A DNA stretch of 64,000 nt from JACPRB01 sp964468745 (lineage in GTDB: Bacteria; Planctomycetota; MHYJ01; JACPRB01): the NCBI GenBank assembly GCA_964468745.1, contig CAYXVY010000140.1, forward strand, positions 15,875 through 79,874, written 5' to 3'. The notes beneath the pieces were generated by a model. The model saw only the letters and a program-made list of their open reading frames with translations. It was not told where the DNA came from and made no database searches. Position 1 is the first letter of the stretch. The number at the start of each line of letters is the position of its first letter. Shown one piece after another: positions 34,686-43,835 of this stretch. The translations under genes were made by a program, and so were the position numbers.

Positions 34686-36566
34686 GTGCTCGCGTTGCTC
34701 CCCGGCCTCACGTTCCTGGCGCTGCTGGCCGTCCTGCGCACCCGGGCGCCGCACGCGGACTGGAGGGACAGCTATCTGGCGGCCGCTGTACTGATCGGCG
34801 TCTACCTCACCGCCGCCACCGAAGTCCTGAGTGTCCTCCACGCCTTGCATGCGACGGCGCTGGTCTGCGTCTGGACCCTGCCGTGCGCCCTGCTCACCGT
34901 CTGGCTGATTCGCAAGCGCACCGATTGGTCGACTTCACTGCTGCCGCGGGGTTGCCGACGGGCTGAGTCGATGATCGTTCTTACGATTGTCGGTATCGTC
35001 GGCCTGATCGCAATGATCGCACCGCCGAACAACTGGGATTCGATGACCTACCACATGGCGCGAGTGGCGCACTGGAAGCAGAACGCGACAGTCGCCTTCT
35101 ATCCCACGCACATCATGCGACAGCTGCATCCGCCGCCGGGATCGGAATACGCCCTGGCGCACGTCTTCATCCTCGGCGGGGATCGGTTTGTGAATTTGGT
35201 CCAGGGGTTCGCGTTCGCAGCCGCAGCTGTGGCGGCCAGTCGACTCGCCGACCATCTCGGCGCCCCTGCTCCTGCGCAGTGGCTCGCCGCGATGCTGGTG
35301 CTCACCACGCCGATGGCGATTCTGCAGGGATCGAGCACGCAGAATGACCTCGTGGCAGCCATGTGGGTGGCGATTTTCGTCACCTTCGGGACCCGGTGGC
35401 TGAGCGATCGCAGGTTCGTGTCCCTCATGCTTGGCGCCGGAGCGCTCGGATTGGCGCTGCTGACGAAGGGCACGTCGTACGTCTTCGCGGCGCCGTTCGT
35501 GATCGGATTCGGAGCGGCGATCATCAGACATCGCGGGCTCCGGGCTTGGCGACCCCTTGTGGCCACTGTCGCGATCGTCGTGGCACTGAACGCAGGCCAC
35601 TACGCGCGGAACGCCGGACTCTATGGTCATCCCCTCGGTCCGGCCACCGGCAGAGACGCGGACGAGAAAGTGAAGTACACGAACGACATCGTGACGCCAC
35701 TGTCCGTGGCTTCGACCATCGTCCGCAACGTCGCGAGCCATTTCATGTCGACCCCCCTCCGGCCCGTGAATCGGCTCGCCCACGCTGTCACCGTCGCGCT
35801 TCATGAACGCACAGGGTGCGACGTCAGCGACCCCCGCACGACCTTCGGTCTCCCCTTCGCGATCCCCCGCTCGTGGAGGCACGAGGATTCGATCGGAAAT
35901 CCACTGCATCTGTTGATCGGCGCCGTGGCGCTCGCCCTGTTCATCCGCCGGCGCCGGGAGATTCCCAACGCGCGAAATCTGGCCGCGTTCGTCGCGGCGT
36001 GCGCCGCGGCCGCGCTCCTGTTCTGCGTGCTGTTCCGATGGCAGATGTGGAGCACGCGCCTTCACCTCCCGCTATTCGTCCTGGGAAGCGCGTTCGCCGC
36101 CTCGGCGCTTCCGCCGGGCGCCACGCGCCTGCGCTTCGCGGTGCTGGCCGTCGTTCTCGTCGGAGCCGTGCCGTGCCTTGTTTACAACAAGAGCCGGCCC
36201 ATCGTCGGCGAGGGTAGCATTCTCACGACCCCGCGGACGGAGCTCTATTTCAGCAATCGCCGTGACCTGTATGCCCCCTATCAAGACGCCGCCGCCCGAG
36301 TCCGCGCCGCGGGGGTGACGGAGATCGGTCTCATCGCCGGATCGGACGACTGGGCGTATCCGCTGTTCGCGCTGCTCGGCCCGGGGGTGCGCATCGTGCA
36401 CGTCGATGTGGAGAACGCCTCGCGCACGCTGCCGGGGGCGCGCCTTCACGGTTCGCTCGACGTGATCGCATGTCTGGATCCCGCACGCACGTCCCAGCTC
36501 AGCACTGATCGCGACTACGCGCTCTGGGCCGCATTCGACCGCATATCGCTGTTCCGGAGGCGATGA
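34686..36566 (+). CDS. Multi-membrane GT-C-like glycosyltransferase family protein
   Basis: 626 residues with about 11-12 hydrophobic segments and a soluble C-terminal 130 residues. The first large outer loop reads MIAPPNNWDSMTYHMARVAH, then PTHIMRQLHPPPGSEY; a D-S-M-T-Y-H motif with aspartate at this place is characteristic of PMT/ArnT-like GT-C enzymes using polyprenyl-phosphate sugars. LLTKGTSYVFAAPFVIGFG is the typical later LTKG signature. It is likely a periplasmic-face transferase or a membrane protein of this superfamily with unknown acceptor. It is convergent with the reductase gene at 36,575. Confidence 0.8.
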   Translation: MLALLPGLTFLALLAVLRTRAPHADWRDSYLAAAVLIGVYLTAATEVLSVLHALHATALVCVWTLPCALLTVWLIRKRTDWSTSLLPRGCRRAESMIVLTIVGIVGLIAMIAPPNNWDSMTYHMARVAHWKQNATVAFYPTHIMRQLHPPPGSEYALAHVFILGGDRFVNLVQGFAFAAAAVAASRLADHLGAPAPAQWLAAMLVLTTPMAILQGSSTQNDLVAAMWVAIFVTFGTRWLSDRRFVSLMLGAGALGLALLTKGTSYVFAAPFVIGFGAAIIRHRGLRAWRPLVATVAIVVALNAGHYARNAGLYGHPLGPATGRDADEKVKYTNDIVTPLSVASTIVRNVASHFMSTPLRPVNRLAHAVTVALHERTGCDVSDPRTTFGLPFAIPRSWRHEDSIGNPLHLLIGAVALALFIRRRREIPNARNLAAFVAACAAAALLFCVLFRWQMWSTRLHLPLFVLGSAFAASALPPGATRLRFAVLAVVLVGAVPCLVYNKSRPIVGEGSILTTPRTELYFSNRRDLYAPYQDAAARVRAAGVTEIGLIAGSDDWAYPLFALLGPGVRIVHVDVENASRTLPGARLHGSLDVIACLDPARTSQLSTDRDYALWAAFDRISLFRRR

Positions 36567-36574
36567 GCCGCGAA

Positions 36575-37405
36575 TCAGAGTTCGCTCTTCACGGCGTCGA
36601 TCATGTCCGCGAGGGTGGCGCGCAGATCGTGCCGAGGACGCCAGCCGGTCGCCCGGCGCAGCCGGGTCGCATCCCCCACCTGGACGTCCGCCGGCCGCAG
36701 ACGACGGGGATCCTGGACGACCCGCACGCTCCTGCCGGAGAGCCGGATGAGCGTGTCGAGAAGGTCGCCGATCCTCCAGCCGCGCCCGGAGGCGATGTTA
36801 TACGTTTCGCCCCGCCGGCCGCGCTCGATGAGCAGCCGGTAGGCGGCAACGACGTCGCGCACGTCGAGGAAATCGCGAACCGAGTCGAGCTGGCCGACGC
36901 GCACGACGGGCCCGGTCACGACCTGCCGGGCGAACGACCCACACACGAACGATTCCTTCTGGCCCGGGCCGGTGTGGTTGAAGGGACGCGCGATCACCAC
37001 ATCGAGACGATCCTGGGCGCGCGCGACCGCCTCCGCCATCACCTTGCTCCACGCGTACGGATTGCGAGGGTCGAGGGGATCCGTCTCGCGGATCGGGCGG
37101 CCGACGAGCCGGTAGATCTCGGCCGAGCTCACGATGAGGACGCGTCCGCCGAACCCCTCGAGCGCCTCCAGAAGACGCGCCGTGCCGAGCGTGTTGATCT
37201 CGAACGTCTCGTCCGGACTCAGGCGCGACTGACCGGGGTGCGACTTTGCGGCCAGATGGAAGACAGCGTCGCCCCGGAAGCCGCGCGCCCTGCGCGGATC
37301 GCGGATATCGCCCTGAAGGAGGGTGACGCGCGAGCCCGCCTCGCGCAAGGCCGCGACGAGATGGCGTCCCACGAAGCCGTTGCCCCCCGTCACCAGCGCA
37401 TGCAT
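36575..37405 (-). CDS. rmd: GDP-4-keto-6-deoxy-D-mannose reductase-like (RMD) epimerase/dehydratase
   Basis: 276 residues of the extended SDR family. TGGNGFVGRHLVAAL binds the dinucleotide; SSAEIY and NPYAWSKVMAE contain the Ser and the Y-x3-K pair. The RPFNHTGPGQ segment is characteristic of RMD enzymes, which reduce the Gmd product to GDP-D-rhamnose. Gmd is encoded at 38,501. Alternative activity on another 4-keto sugar cannot be excluded. The gene is convergent with the GT-C gene and divergent from fcl. Confidence 0.8.
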   Translation of the reverse strand: MHALVTGGNGFVGRHLVAALREAGSRVTLLQGDIRDPRRARGFRGDAVFHLAAKSHPGQSRLSPDETFEINTLGTARLLEALEGFGGRVLIVSSAEIYRLVGRPIRETDPLDPRNPYAWSKVMAEAVARAQDRLDVVIARPFNHTGPGQKESFVCGSFARQVVTGPVVRVGQLDSVRDFLDVRDVVAAYRLLIERGRRGETYNIASGRGWRIGDLLDTLIRLSGRSVRVVQDPRRLRPADVQVGDATRLRRATGWRPRHDLRATLADMIDAVKSEL

Positions 37406-37469
37406 GCGAAGCGGAACTGTAGCACACGCGGGCCGACAGTGTTCGCTTCAACCCGTGCACCTCGCGGGA

Positions 37470-37475
37470 TAGACT
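37470..37475 (+). promoter_or_regulatory. -10 element (TAGACT) of fcl
   Basis: TAGACT ends nine bases before the fcl ATG at 37485. Confidence 0.45.
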
Positions 37476-37484
37476 GACTGCCCC

Positions 37485-38465
37485 ATGGCCGAGATTCTGA
37501 AATTCGATGCGCGCATCTTCGTAACGGGACACTTGGGTCTCGTCGGCTCCGCCATCCTGCGCCGGCTGCAGCGCGAGGGGTTTTCGAATCTCCTGACCGC
37601 CACGCGGAAGGAGCTCGATCTTCGTGATCAGCACGCAACCGAGACATGGTTCCGCAAGAACCGTCCGGAGTACGTCTTCCTCGTCGCCGGAACGGTCGGC
37701 GGCATTCACGCGAACTCGACGCGCCCCGCGACCTTCCTTTATGACAATCTGATGATTCACGCGACCGTCGTGCACGCCGCGCACCTGACGGACGTGAAAA
37801 AGCTCCTCTATCTCGGCAGCTCGTGCATCTATCCGCGCAACGCGCCGCAGCCGATGCGCGAGGAGTATCTTCTGACCGGCCCCCTCGAGCCGACGAACGA
37901 GGGGTATGCCGTGGCCAAGATCGCCGGCATCAAGATGTGCCAGTTCTACCGCCAGCAGTACGGCCGCAACTTCATCTCCGCGATGCCGACGAACGTCTAC
38001 GGACAGTTCGACAACTTCGACCTGCAGGACGCCCACGTCCTGCCCGCGCTGATCCGCAAGTTTCACGAGGCCGCGCGCGACACGTCGGGCCAGGTGACGA
38101 TCTGGGGGTCCGGAACGCCGCGCCGCGAGTTCCTGCATGCCGATGACCTCGCCGAGGCATGCCTCTTTCTCATGCGCACGTATGAAGACGCCTCCCACGT
38201 GAACGTGGGGACCGGGATCGATCTGACAATCCGCGAGCTGGCGGAGACAATCCGTCGCATCGTGTCGCCGAACGTAAAGCTGGTCTTCGACAGCACCAAG
38301 CCCGACGGCATGCCGCGCAAGCTGCTCGACGTCGGCCGCCTGCAAAAACTCGGATGGAGCGCGCGCATCGGGCTCGAGGACGGCGTCCGCGACACGTACG
38401 CGTGGTTCGCAAAGAACTACGACGCGGCGGTGGCGCGCCGGCGATCGCACGCCGCCGTTCCGTAG
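37485..38465 (+). CDS. fcl: GDP-L-fucose synthase (GDP-4-keto-6-deoxymannose epimerase-reductase)
   Basis: 326 residues. VTGHLGLVGSAILRRLQ is the NADPH-binding loop (G-x2-G-x2-G). Catalytic features are LGSSCIYP (Ser, Cys) and NEGYAVAKIAGIKMCQFYR (Y-x3-K). The substrate region has SAMPTNVYGQFDNFD and REFLHADDLAEACLFLM. The enzyme epimerises C3 and C5 of GDP-4-keto-6-deoxymannose and reduces it to GDP-L-fucose. It uses the product of Gmd, encoded 35 bp downstream with its own TAGACT. Together with rmd the cluster can make two GDP-6-deoxy sugars from one intermediate. Confidence 0.95.
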   Translation: MAEILKFDARIFVTGHLGLVGSAILRRLQREGFSNLLTATRKELDLRDQHATETWFRKNRPEYVFLVAGTVGGIHANSTRPATFLYDNLMIHATVVHAAHLTDVKKLLYLGSSCIYPRNAPQPMREEYLLTGPLEPTNEGYAVAKIAGIKMCQFYRQQYGRNFISAMPTNVYGQFDNFDLQDAHVLPALIRKFHEAARDTSGQVTIWGSGTPRREFLHADDLAEACLFLMRTYEDASHVNVGTGIDLTIRELAETIRRIVSPNVKLVFDSTKPDGMPRKLLDVGRLQKLGWSARIGLEDGVRDTYAWFAKNYDAAVARRRSHAAVP

Positions 38466-38485
38466 CGGAACTCGCGCGCGGGTGT

Positions 38486-38491
38486 TAGACT
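38486..38491 (+). promoter_or_regulatory. -10 element (TAGACT) of gmd
   Basis: TAGACT ends nine bases before the gmd GTG at 38501, the same hexamer and spacing as in front of fcl. Confidence 0.45.
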
Positions 38492-38500
38492 TCGCCCCTC

Positions 38501-39466
38501 GTGAAACGGGCGCTGATCACCGGCATCACCGGTCAGGACGGGTCGCACCTCGCCGACCTTCTCCTCGAGAAGGGGTACGAAGTGCACGGCATGGTGCGCC
38601 GCTCCAGCACGGAGAACTTCGAGCGCATCGCGCATCTCACGCACCGGGTGACGCTGCACCAGGCCGACCTTCTCGACCAGCTCTCGATCATCGACATGAT
38701 CCAGACTGTCCGGCCGAAGGAGGTGTACAACCTCGCCGCGCAGTCGTTCGTTCCGATCTCGTGGGTCCAGCCGGTCCTCACCGCCGAGTACACGGCGCTG
38801 GGCGCCACCCGGGTCCTCGAGGCAATCCGTCTGGTCGATCCCAAGATCCGCTTTTACCAGGCGTCGTCGAGCGAGATGTTCGGGAAAGTCCTCGAGACCC
38901 CGCAGAAGGAGTCGACGCCGTTCTATCCGCGCAGCCCGTACGGCGTCGCCAAGTGCTACGCGCACTTCCTCACGGTGAACTACCGCGAGAGCTACAACCT
39001 GTTCGCGTGTTCGGGAATCCTGTTCAACCACGAAGGTCCGCGGCGCGGCCGCGAGTTCGTCACCCGGAAGATCACACACGCGGTCGCCGAAATCAAGCTG
39101 GGCCGCCGCAAGAACCTGGCGCTCGGAAACCTCGATGCGCGCCGCGACTGGGGATTCGCGGGGGACTACGTCCGCGCCATGTGGCTGATGCTCCAGCTGA
39201 AGAAGCCCGACGATTTCGTCATCGCCACGGGACGGTCCCACACCGTCCGCGAGTTCTGCGACATCGCCTTTGCGCACGCCGGGCTCGACTGGCGGAAGCA
39301 CGTCGTCGTGGACCGCAAGCTCTACCGTCCCGCGGAGGTGCACACGCTCTGCGGCGACGCGTCCAAGGCGCGACGCAAGCTGGGCTGGAAGCCAGCGGTG
39401 GGGTTCGAAGCGCTCGTGCACATGATGGTGGACGCGGATCTCGAGAGGCTGGGCCGCACGTCCTGA
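38501..39466 (+). CDS. gmd: GDP-mannose 4,6-dehydratase
   Basis: 321 residues from GTG 38501. ITGITGQDGSHLADLLLEKG is the family N-terminus; MVRRSSTENFERI is the GDP/NADP-binding stretch; catalytic ASSSEMFG and SPYGVAKCYAHFLTVNYRES (Y-x3-K) are intact. NHEGPRRGREFVTRKIT and LGNLDARRDWGFAGDYVRAM complete the match. It converts GDP-D-mannose to GDP-4-keto-6-deoxy-D-mannose, the shared precursor of fcl and rmd products. Its stop codon directly abuts the stop of the convergent glycosyltransferase gene with no intervening base. Confidence 0.97.
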   Translation: MKRALITGITGQDGSHLADLLLEKGYEVHGMVRRSSTENFERIAHLTHRVTLHQADLLDQLSIIDMIQTVRPKEVYNLAAQSFVPISWVQPVLTAEYTALGATRVLEAIRLVDPKIRFYQASSSEMFGKVLETPQKESTPFYPRSPYGVAKCYAHFLTVNYRESYNLFACSGILFNHEGPRRGREFVTRKITHAVAEIKLGRRKNLALGNLDARRDWGFAGDYVRAMWLMLQLKKPDDFVIATGRSHTVREFCDIAFAHAGLDWRKHVVVDRKLYRPAEVHTLCGDASKARRKLGWKPAVGFEALVHMMVDADLERLGRTS

Positions 39467-40384
39467 TCACGGGGCGGACGGCGTCCCGGAGAACGATCGC
39501 CGCAGGCCGAGGGCGGCGAGCACGCGTCGCGACGCGCGCAGAAAGCTGCTGCGGACGAGCTCCAGCGCGCGCAGCGCGAGGTGCGCTACGGCGTGGAACA
39601 TGTGGCGCGGCGGGCAGTAGCGCACGAAGGCGGCCACGACGGGCCGCCAGTAGTAGGGGGAGCGCTTGTGAAAGAGGAGGTCGTAGAGCCGGCGCACGTT
39701 TGTCGAGCTGGTCGTGTCGTTCCACACGACGGCATCGAGATTCACGCACGCGTCGTATCCATGCTTGCGCGCGCGCAGGACGAGCTCGGAATCGGCGTGG
39801 TACTGGGGGAAGTTGACGGCGTCGTACACTCCGATGCGACGGTAGCAGCGCGCCGGAACGAGCGTGCCGCACCCGGTGAGGATGTCCGTCGGAACCTCGC
39901 GGGCCGGGGAGGGCGCGGCGCCGTCGGAATGGGGCGTGGCGCGCATCTGGAAGATGTTTCCGTTGCGCCAGTCCATCCGGCCGCCGATCGTCCAGATCTG
40001 CTCCGGGTCGTCCATATAGTGGATACGGCTCCCCACGATCGTGCGGCTGCGGCGCTCGGCCGTACCAACGAGGTGATCGAGGAAGTCGGGGCGCACGACG
40101 GAATCGTTGTTGATGGTCAGCACGTAGTCGAATCCGTTGCGAAGGGCGAAACGGACGCCGACGTTGGTGCCGCCGGCCCACCAGAGGTTGCCGCTCCCCG
40201 GAAGCACGGTTGCCTCCGGGAACTCCTTTCCCAGGATCTCGCGGGTGCCGTCGCTGGAGCGGTCGTCGACGATCACGATCCGGTAGTTGGAATAGCGAAC
40301 GTTGCGGAACGATTCGAGGAAGCGCCGCGTCAGCCGGATCTTGTTGAAGACAGGGACGACGACGGCCACCGTGGGGGCGCTCAT
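39467..40384 (-). CDS. Family 2 glycosyltransferase
   Basis: 305 residues from ATG 40384, which overlaps the upstream stop (ATGA); a longer frame to 40,555 would run into the neighbouring GT4. GT2 motifs: VAVVVPVFNKIRLTRRFLES, IVIVDDRSSDGTREIL, YVLTINNDSVVRPDFLDHLV, and FPQYHADSELVLRARKHGYD where the usual E-D-V/I-D is replaced by A-D-S-E. GNLWWAGGTNVG is the typical Gly-N-x-W-W-A-G loop of rhamnosyl-type GT2 enzymes. Coupled to the GT4 gene upstream, so they probably act in one pathway. Confidence 0.9.
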   Translation of the reverse strand: MSAPTVAVVVPVFNKIRLTRRFLESFRNVRYSNYRIVIVDDRSSDGTREILGKEFPEATVLPGSGNLWWAGGTNVGVRFALRNGFDYVLTINNDSVVRPDFLDHLVGTAERRSRTIVGSRIHYMDDPEQIWTIGGRMDWRNGNIFQMRATPHSDGAAPSPAREVPTDILTGCGTLVPARCYRRIGVYDAVNFPQYHADSELVLRARKHGYDACVNLDAVVWNDTTSSTNVRRLYDLLFHKRSPYYWRPVVAAFVRYCPPRHMFHAVAHLALRALELVRSSFLRASRRVLAALGLRRSFSGTPSAP

Positions 40385-41670
40385 GGCGACGCTCCGCCGG
40401 CGGGCGGCACCAGGCTCAGGGCCGTGCGCAGGAAGTCCTCGCAGGATTCCTGCCAGGTGCACTGCCGGAAGGACGCGCCGCTGCCACGCTCCGCGGCTGG
40501 CGCCAAGAGCAAGTCGGCCAGCGTGGACGCCGAATCGAGCGGGAAATACGTGCACGCCTCGCCCCCCACCTCGCGATGCACGGGCGTGTCGCTCGCGAGG
40601 ACGCGCAGTCCGCGTCCCAGCGCCTCGGCGATCGGGAGTCCGTACCCTTCATGCGTGGACGGGAAGACGAGCCCGCGGGCATTCCCGTACGCGTAGGTCA
40701 GCTCGTCGTCGGTCGCATCGTTGATCATGAACAACCGGTGGCCCAGCTCGCCGTGTCGCTGGATGCGATCCACGGTTTTCTGCGACAGCGGGTTGATCCG
40801 TCCCAGGATGCACAGTCGCGCGTCGCCGCCCTGCTTCCAGAGGGCGTCGAACGCGTCGAGAAGAAAGGCGTGATTCTTCCTCGGCTCGATGCTGCCGACG
40901 GCGATCCAAGGCTGCGGCGAGCTCTCGAAGACTTGGCGCAAGTCGGCACGGACGGCGGACGCCGACGCCGGATCCGCACGATCGAGGGTCGCGGCGAGTC
41001 GAAAGGCCTCGGCGCGGAGCGGCCTCGCGTCTCCCTGCGACTGCTCGCGGAGCCAGGCCCGAAGGTCGTCGCGCGTCCAGCGCGAGATCGTCAGGCAGAA
41101 ATCGACGTTCGGCATGACGGCGTCGAACCACTGGCGGTAGTCGGCGACGATGCCGGCGGGCAGCAGTTCCGGGGCGCGCAGCGGGATGAGATCGTAGAGG
41201 ACGCATCCGACTGTCGCGCGCGAGGCGCGTAACGTGTCGAAGACGCTGTCGAAGGGGAGGTGCCACGAAATGTCGGCGAGAATGACGATGTCCTGCTGCG
41301 TCAGCACGAGCGTCGACTCGCGGTCCCCCGACCGGCTTCGCGTTTCGGCGCGCTTCAACGTGCGGATGACGGATCGCGCGACCCCGGAGGGCAGGACGGC
41401 GCGCAGCGTTCGTCCCGCGATCTCGCGCAGCCGCTGGCGCTTCGAGAGCGAGGGGGACGAAAGCGAAAGTCCGTCGATCGCGTGAAACGCGCCGTCGGAG
41501 AAGACGACGGGGCGGCAGTCGATCCCGAGCGAGCGGCCCACCTCGACGCAGTTGTTCGCGAGGCCGCGCATGACGCGCTGCACGCCCGTGTTCAATCCTG
41601 ACGTGAAGCTGGCCGTGCACTCGATGAGGACGCGCCGCACGGACGGGGTCGCACCGGGGCGGAGCTGCAT
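40381..41670 (-). CDS. Family 4 glycosyltransferase
   Basis: 429 residues from ATG 41670, chosen because TATAAG lies nine bases upstream. N-terminal FTSGLNTGVQRVMRGLANNC is the acceptor-side start seen in mannosyl-/fucosyl-type GT4 proteins. The middle shows VGCVLYDLIPLRAPELLPAG and ISRWTRDDLRAWL, and the C-terminal half WIAVGSIEPRKNHAFLLDAF with the donor loop FPSTHEGYGLPIAEALGRGL (E-x7-E). It is probably cytosolic. It ends in an ATGA overlap with the GT2 gene downstream. Confidence 0.92.
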   Translation of the reverse strand: MQLRPGATPSVRRVLIECTASFTSGLNTGVQRVMRGLANNCVEVGRSLGIDCRPVVFSDGAFHAIDGLSLSSPSLSKRQRLREIAGRTLRAVLPSGVARSVIRTLKRAETRSRSGDRESTLVLTQQDIVILADISWHLPFDSVFDTLRASRATVGCVLYDLIPLRAPELLPAGIVADYRQWFDAVMPNVDFCLTISRWTRDDLRAWLREQSQGDARPLRAEAFRLAATLDRADPASASAVRADLRQVFESSPQPWIAVGSIEPRKNHAFLLDAFDALWKQGGDARLCILGRINPLSQKTVDRIQRHGELGHRLFMINDATDDELTYAYGNARGLVFPSTHEGYGLPIAEALGRGLRVLASDTPVHREVGGEACTYFPLDSASTLADLLLAPAAERGSGASFRQCTWQESCEDFLRTALSLVPPAGGASP

Positions 41671-41679
41671 GGGCAGTCG

Positions 41680-41685
41680 CTTATA
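41680..41685 (-). promoter_or_regulatory. -10 element (TATAAG)
   Basis: TATAAG on the minus strand ends nine bases before the GT4 ATG at 41670. Confidence 0.4.
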
Positions 41686-41770
41686 CACCGAGACTCGCCG
41701 CGGGGACAAGTCGGGGCGGGTCGCGCGGAAGCCGCCGGTCGGAAGTCTTGCCGCACGTCCGTCGCGTCCC

Positions 41771-41776
41771 TATAAT
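41771..41776 (+). promoter_or_regulatory. -10 element (TATAAT)
   Basis: A perfect TATAAT ends 13 bases before the FmdB-like ATG at 41790. Confidence 0.5.
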
Positions 41777-41789
41777 CGCCCCCGACGAC

Positions 41790-42143
41790 ATGCCCACATA
41801 CGACTACGGGTGTGCCGCGTGCGGGCACGTCTTCGAGGTGTTTGAGAAGATCAACGATGGAGGAACGAAGGCCTGTCTGAAGTGCGGCAAGAGGCGCGCC
41901 AAGCGGCGCATCGGCGCCGGCGCGGGCGTGATCTTCAAGGGAAGCGGCTTCTACGCCACCGACTCCAAGGAGTCCTCGAAGGCCCCCTCCACCGGCGGGG
42001 ACAAGAAGAAGACGACGCGAAAGACGACCGAGACCAAGACCGAAACAAAGACCGAGACTAAGCCCGAGACGAAGACCGAGGCCAAGTCCGAGGCAAAGAC
42101 CGAGTCGAAACCCGAGAAAACAGAAAAGACGGAGAAACGATGA
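41790..42143 (+). CDS. FmdB-type zinc ribbon protein with Lys/Glu/Thr-rich tail
   Basis: 117 residues. The first 45 match the FmdB regulatory-protein zinc ribbon: MPTYDYGCAACGHVFEVFEK, then C-x2-C (CLKCGKR). The usual F-K-GxGFYxTD segment follows (FKGSGFYATD). The remaining 60 residues are an almost pure repeat of TKTETKPE-like units, highly charged and disordered. The start at ATG 41790 is preceded by TATAAT. The stop overlaps the next start (ATGA), so it is co-translated with the membrane protein. The function of FmdB-like ribbons is not settled; nucleic-acid or metal binding is likely. Confidence 0.88.
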   Translation: MPTYDYGCAACGHVFEVFEKINDGGTKACLKCGKRRAKRRIGAGAGVIFKGSGFYATDSKESSKAPSTGGDKKKTTRKTTETKTETKTETKPETKTEAKSEAKTESKPEKTEKTEKR

Positions 42144-43573
42144 GAGACCTGAAAGGGGACTGGCGCGATCTCTTCAATGGGTTCATGCTGGCGCTCGACC
42201 TGCGCAAGATGTTCCTAGGACTTTGCGCGATCCTCTTCACCGTTTTCGGCCCGCTCGGGTTTACATGCTGGATCGCCAACAAGATCGACGCCGGCGCCGT
42301 GAACGCCCCGCAGACGTTCGTCCTCGGCGAGATCTGGGGGACGATTTGCCAGTCGTGGCACGTCATCTACAGCGGCACGTCCGGTCATCCCGCGGACTGG
42401 AAGCTCTACATCCCCTATAGCCTCCTGTTTGTCACGTCGGTGCTTGCGATCTGGGCCTATTTCGGCGGCGCGATCGCGCGCAACGCGGCGTACGAGATCG
42501 GACGCGACGGCGAGCGCATCGAGACGGCCCGCGCGCTCGGATTCGCCGGTAAGAAGTTCTGGTCCTTCTTCATGTCGCCGTGGATCTGCGTCATCGGCGC
42601 CCTCTTCTTCTTCCTCTGCAACTTCGCGGGGGGCGCGCTCGGCCGGGTCCTGGACCTGGCGTGGATCGGCGGTCCCATCGTGGCGCTGCTCCTGCCGCTG
42701 GCGCTCCTCTCCGGATTCATCATGACGCTCATCTCCGTGGGCACCGTCGCGGGATTCCCGCTCTTCGCCCCCGCGGTGGCGGCCGAGGGAACCGACGCGT
42801 TCGACGCCGTGAGCCGCGGCTTCAGCTACGTGTACTCGCGGCCGTGGCACTATCTGTGGTACCAGGTCGCGGGGTCGCTGTACGGAGTCGTCTGCTCATC
42901 GTTCGTCATCCTCTTCGCGATCCTGATGTGCCATTTCGGACTGCAGGCGGGGGCGGCGGGCTTCGACACCTTTGCCGTCGAGGAAACGCCCCAAGCTCCG
43001 GCGAGTCCGGCGGACAACGCGACGCCGGCGGAGCGCGACAAGTTCAAGCAGGCGATGGACGCCTGGCACAAGCGCCGCATCGAGCAGCCAAAGGACTTCG
43101 AGGAGAAGAACGACCGGTTCCAGGACATCGCGAACACGGCGTGGGCGAAGATCCTCAGTCGCGAACACGCCACGCAGCAGTACGGATGGTGCCCGTCGGA
43201 TCTTGCGAACAATCTCGACCCGTACGGCCGCCTGATGAACCTCGCGAATTGCATCGTGAAGCCGAACCACATGATGCACGTGGACGCGCTCAACACGAAA
43301 TTCCACAAGGTCGCGGCGTGGCTCGTCATGGCGTGGCTCGTGATCACGCTCGGGCTCGCGCTGGGCTACATCCCCAGCTACGTGATCTCCCACCAGACGA
43401 TCATCTACTTCCTGCTGCGCAAGAAGGTGGACGGGATCGAGATGAACGAAGTCTACGAGGAGCCGGAGGAGGGCCGGGGCGGAGAGCCCGTTGCCGCGTC
43501 CGACAAGCCCGCGCCGCCGCCCGCAGCCGACGCGAAACCGGCGCCGCCGCCGGAGCAGAAACCGCCTGCGTAG
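42140..43573 (+). CDS. Multi-pass membrane protein of unknown function
   Basis: 477 residues, about six hydrophobic segments (near 25-50, 95-115, 145-175, 180-215, 255-280, 400-430). The middle (285-390) is soluble, with EQPKDFEEKNDRFQDIANTA and two Cys (YGWCPSD, LANCIV). The C-terminal 55 residues are proline/alanine-rich and acidic. The segment FDAVSRGFSYVYSRPWHYLW resembles the repeated motif of DUF4013/YihY-like glycerophosphoryl-type membrane proteins, but I cannot name the family. Co-translated with the FmdB-like gene through an ATGA overlap. Confidence 0.8.
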   Translation: MRDLKGDWRDLFNGFMLALDLRKMFLGLCAILFTVFGPLGFTCWIANKIDAGAVNAPQTFVLGEIWGTICQSWHVIYSGTSGHPADWKLYIPYSLLFVTSVLAIWAYFGGAIARNAAYEIGRDGERIETARALGFAGKKFWSFFMSPWICVIGALFFFLCNFAGGALGRVLDLAWIGGPIVALLLPLALLSGFIMTLISVGTVAGFPLFAPAVAAEGTDAFDAVSRGFSYVYSRPWHYLWYQVAGSLYGVVCSSFVILFAILMCHFGLQAGAAGFDTFAVEETPQAPASPADNATPAERDKFKQAMDAWHKRRIEQPKDFEEKNDRFQDIANTAWAKILSREHATQQYGWCPSDLANNLDPYGRLMNLANCIVKPNHMMHVDALNTKFHKVAAWLVMAWLVITLGLALGYIPSYVISHQTIIYFLLRKKVDGIEMNEVYEEPEEGRGGEPVAASDKPAPPPAADAKPAPPPEQKPPA

Positions 43574-43823
43574 TCCCTGGTCCCTGGTAGTTGGTTCTTA
43601 GTCGCGTTGCGCGCGACCCGCTCGCGTCCACAGAGACCGAGGCGCACGTACGACTCCGTGCACATTTCCGACGATCGAAGTGCGATGCGGTCGTGAGGGT
43701 CGGTCGTCATACGCGTAGCCGGGGGACAGGACGATGGAAGCAACCATCGATCGCGCTCTCGGTACCTTCGTCGAGGCCGCCCGCAGCTTCGCCAGCAAAC
43801 GTGCGAAAGCGTCGCGTCGATCC
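43574..43823. other. Intergenic region, no gene; short direct repeat
   Basis: The 262-bp gap to the next gene holds a small direct repeat (TCCCTGG TCCCTGG at 43574-43587) followed by TAGTTGGTTCTTAG. Nothing coding is convincing. Confidence 0.4.
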
Positions 43824-43829
43824 TAGAAT
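43824..43829 (+). promoter_or_regulatory. -10 element (TAGAAT), leaderless
   Basis: TAGAAT ends six bases before the GTG at 43836. Confidence 0.45.
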
Positions 43830-43835
43830 GCGCCC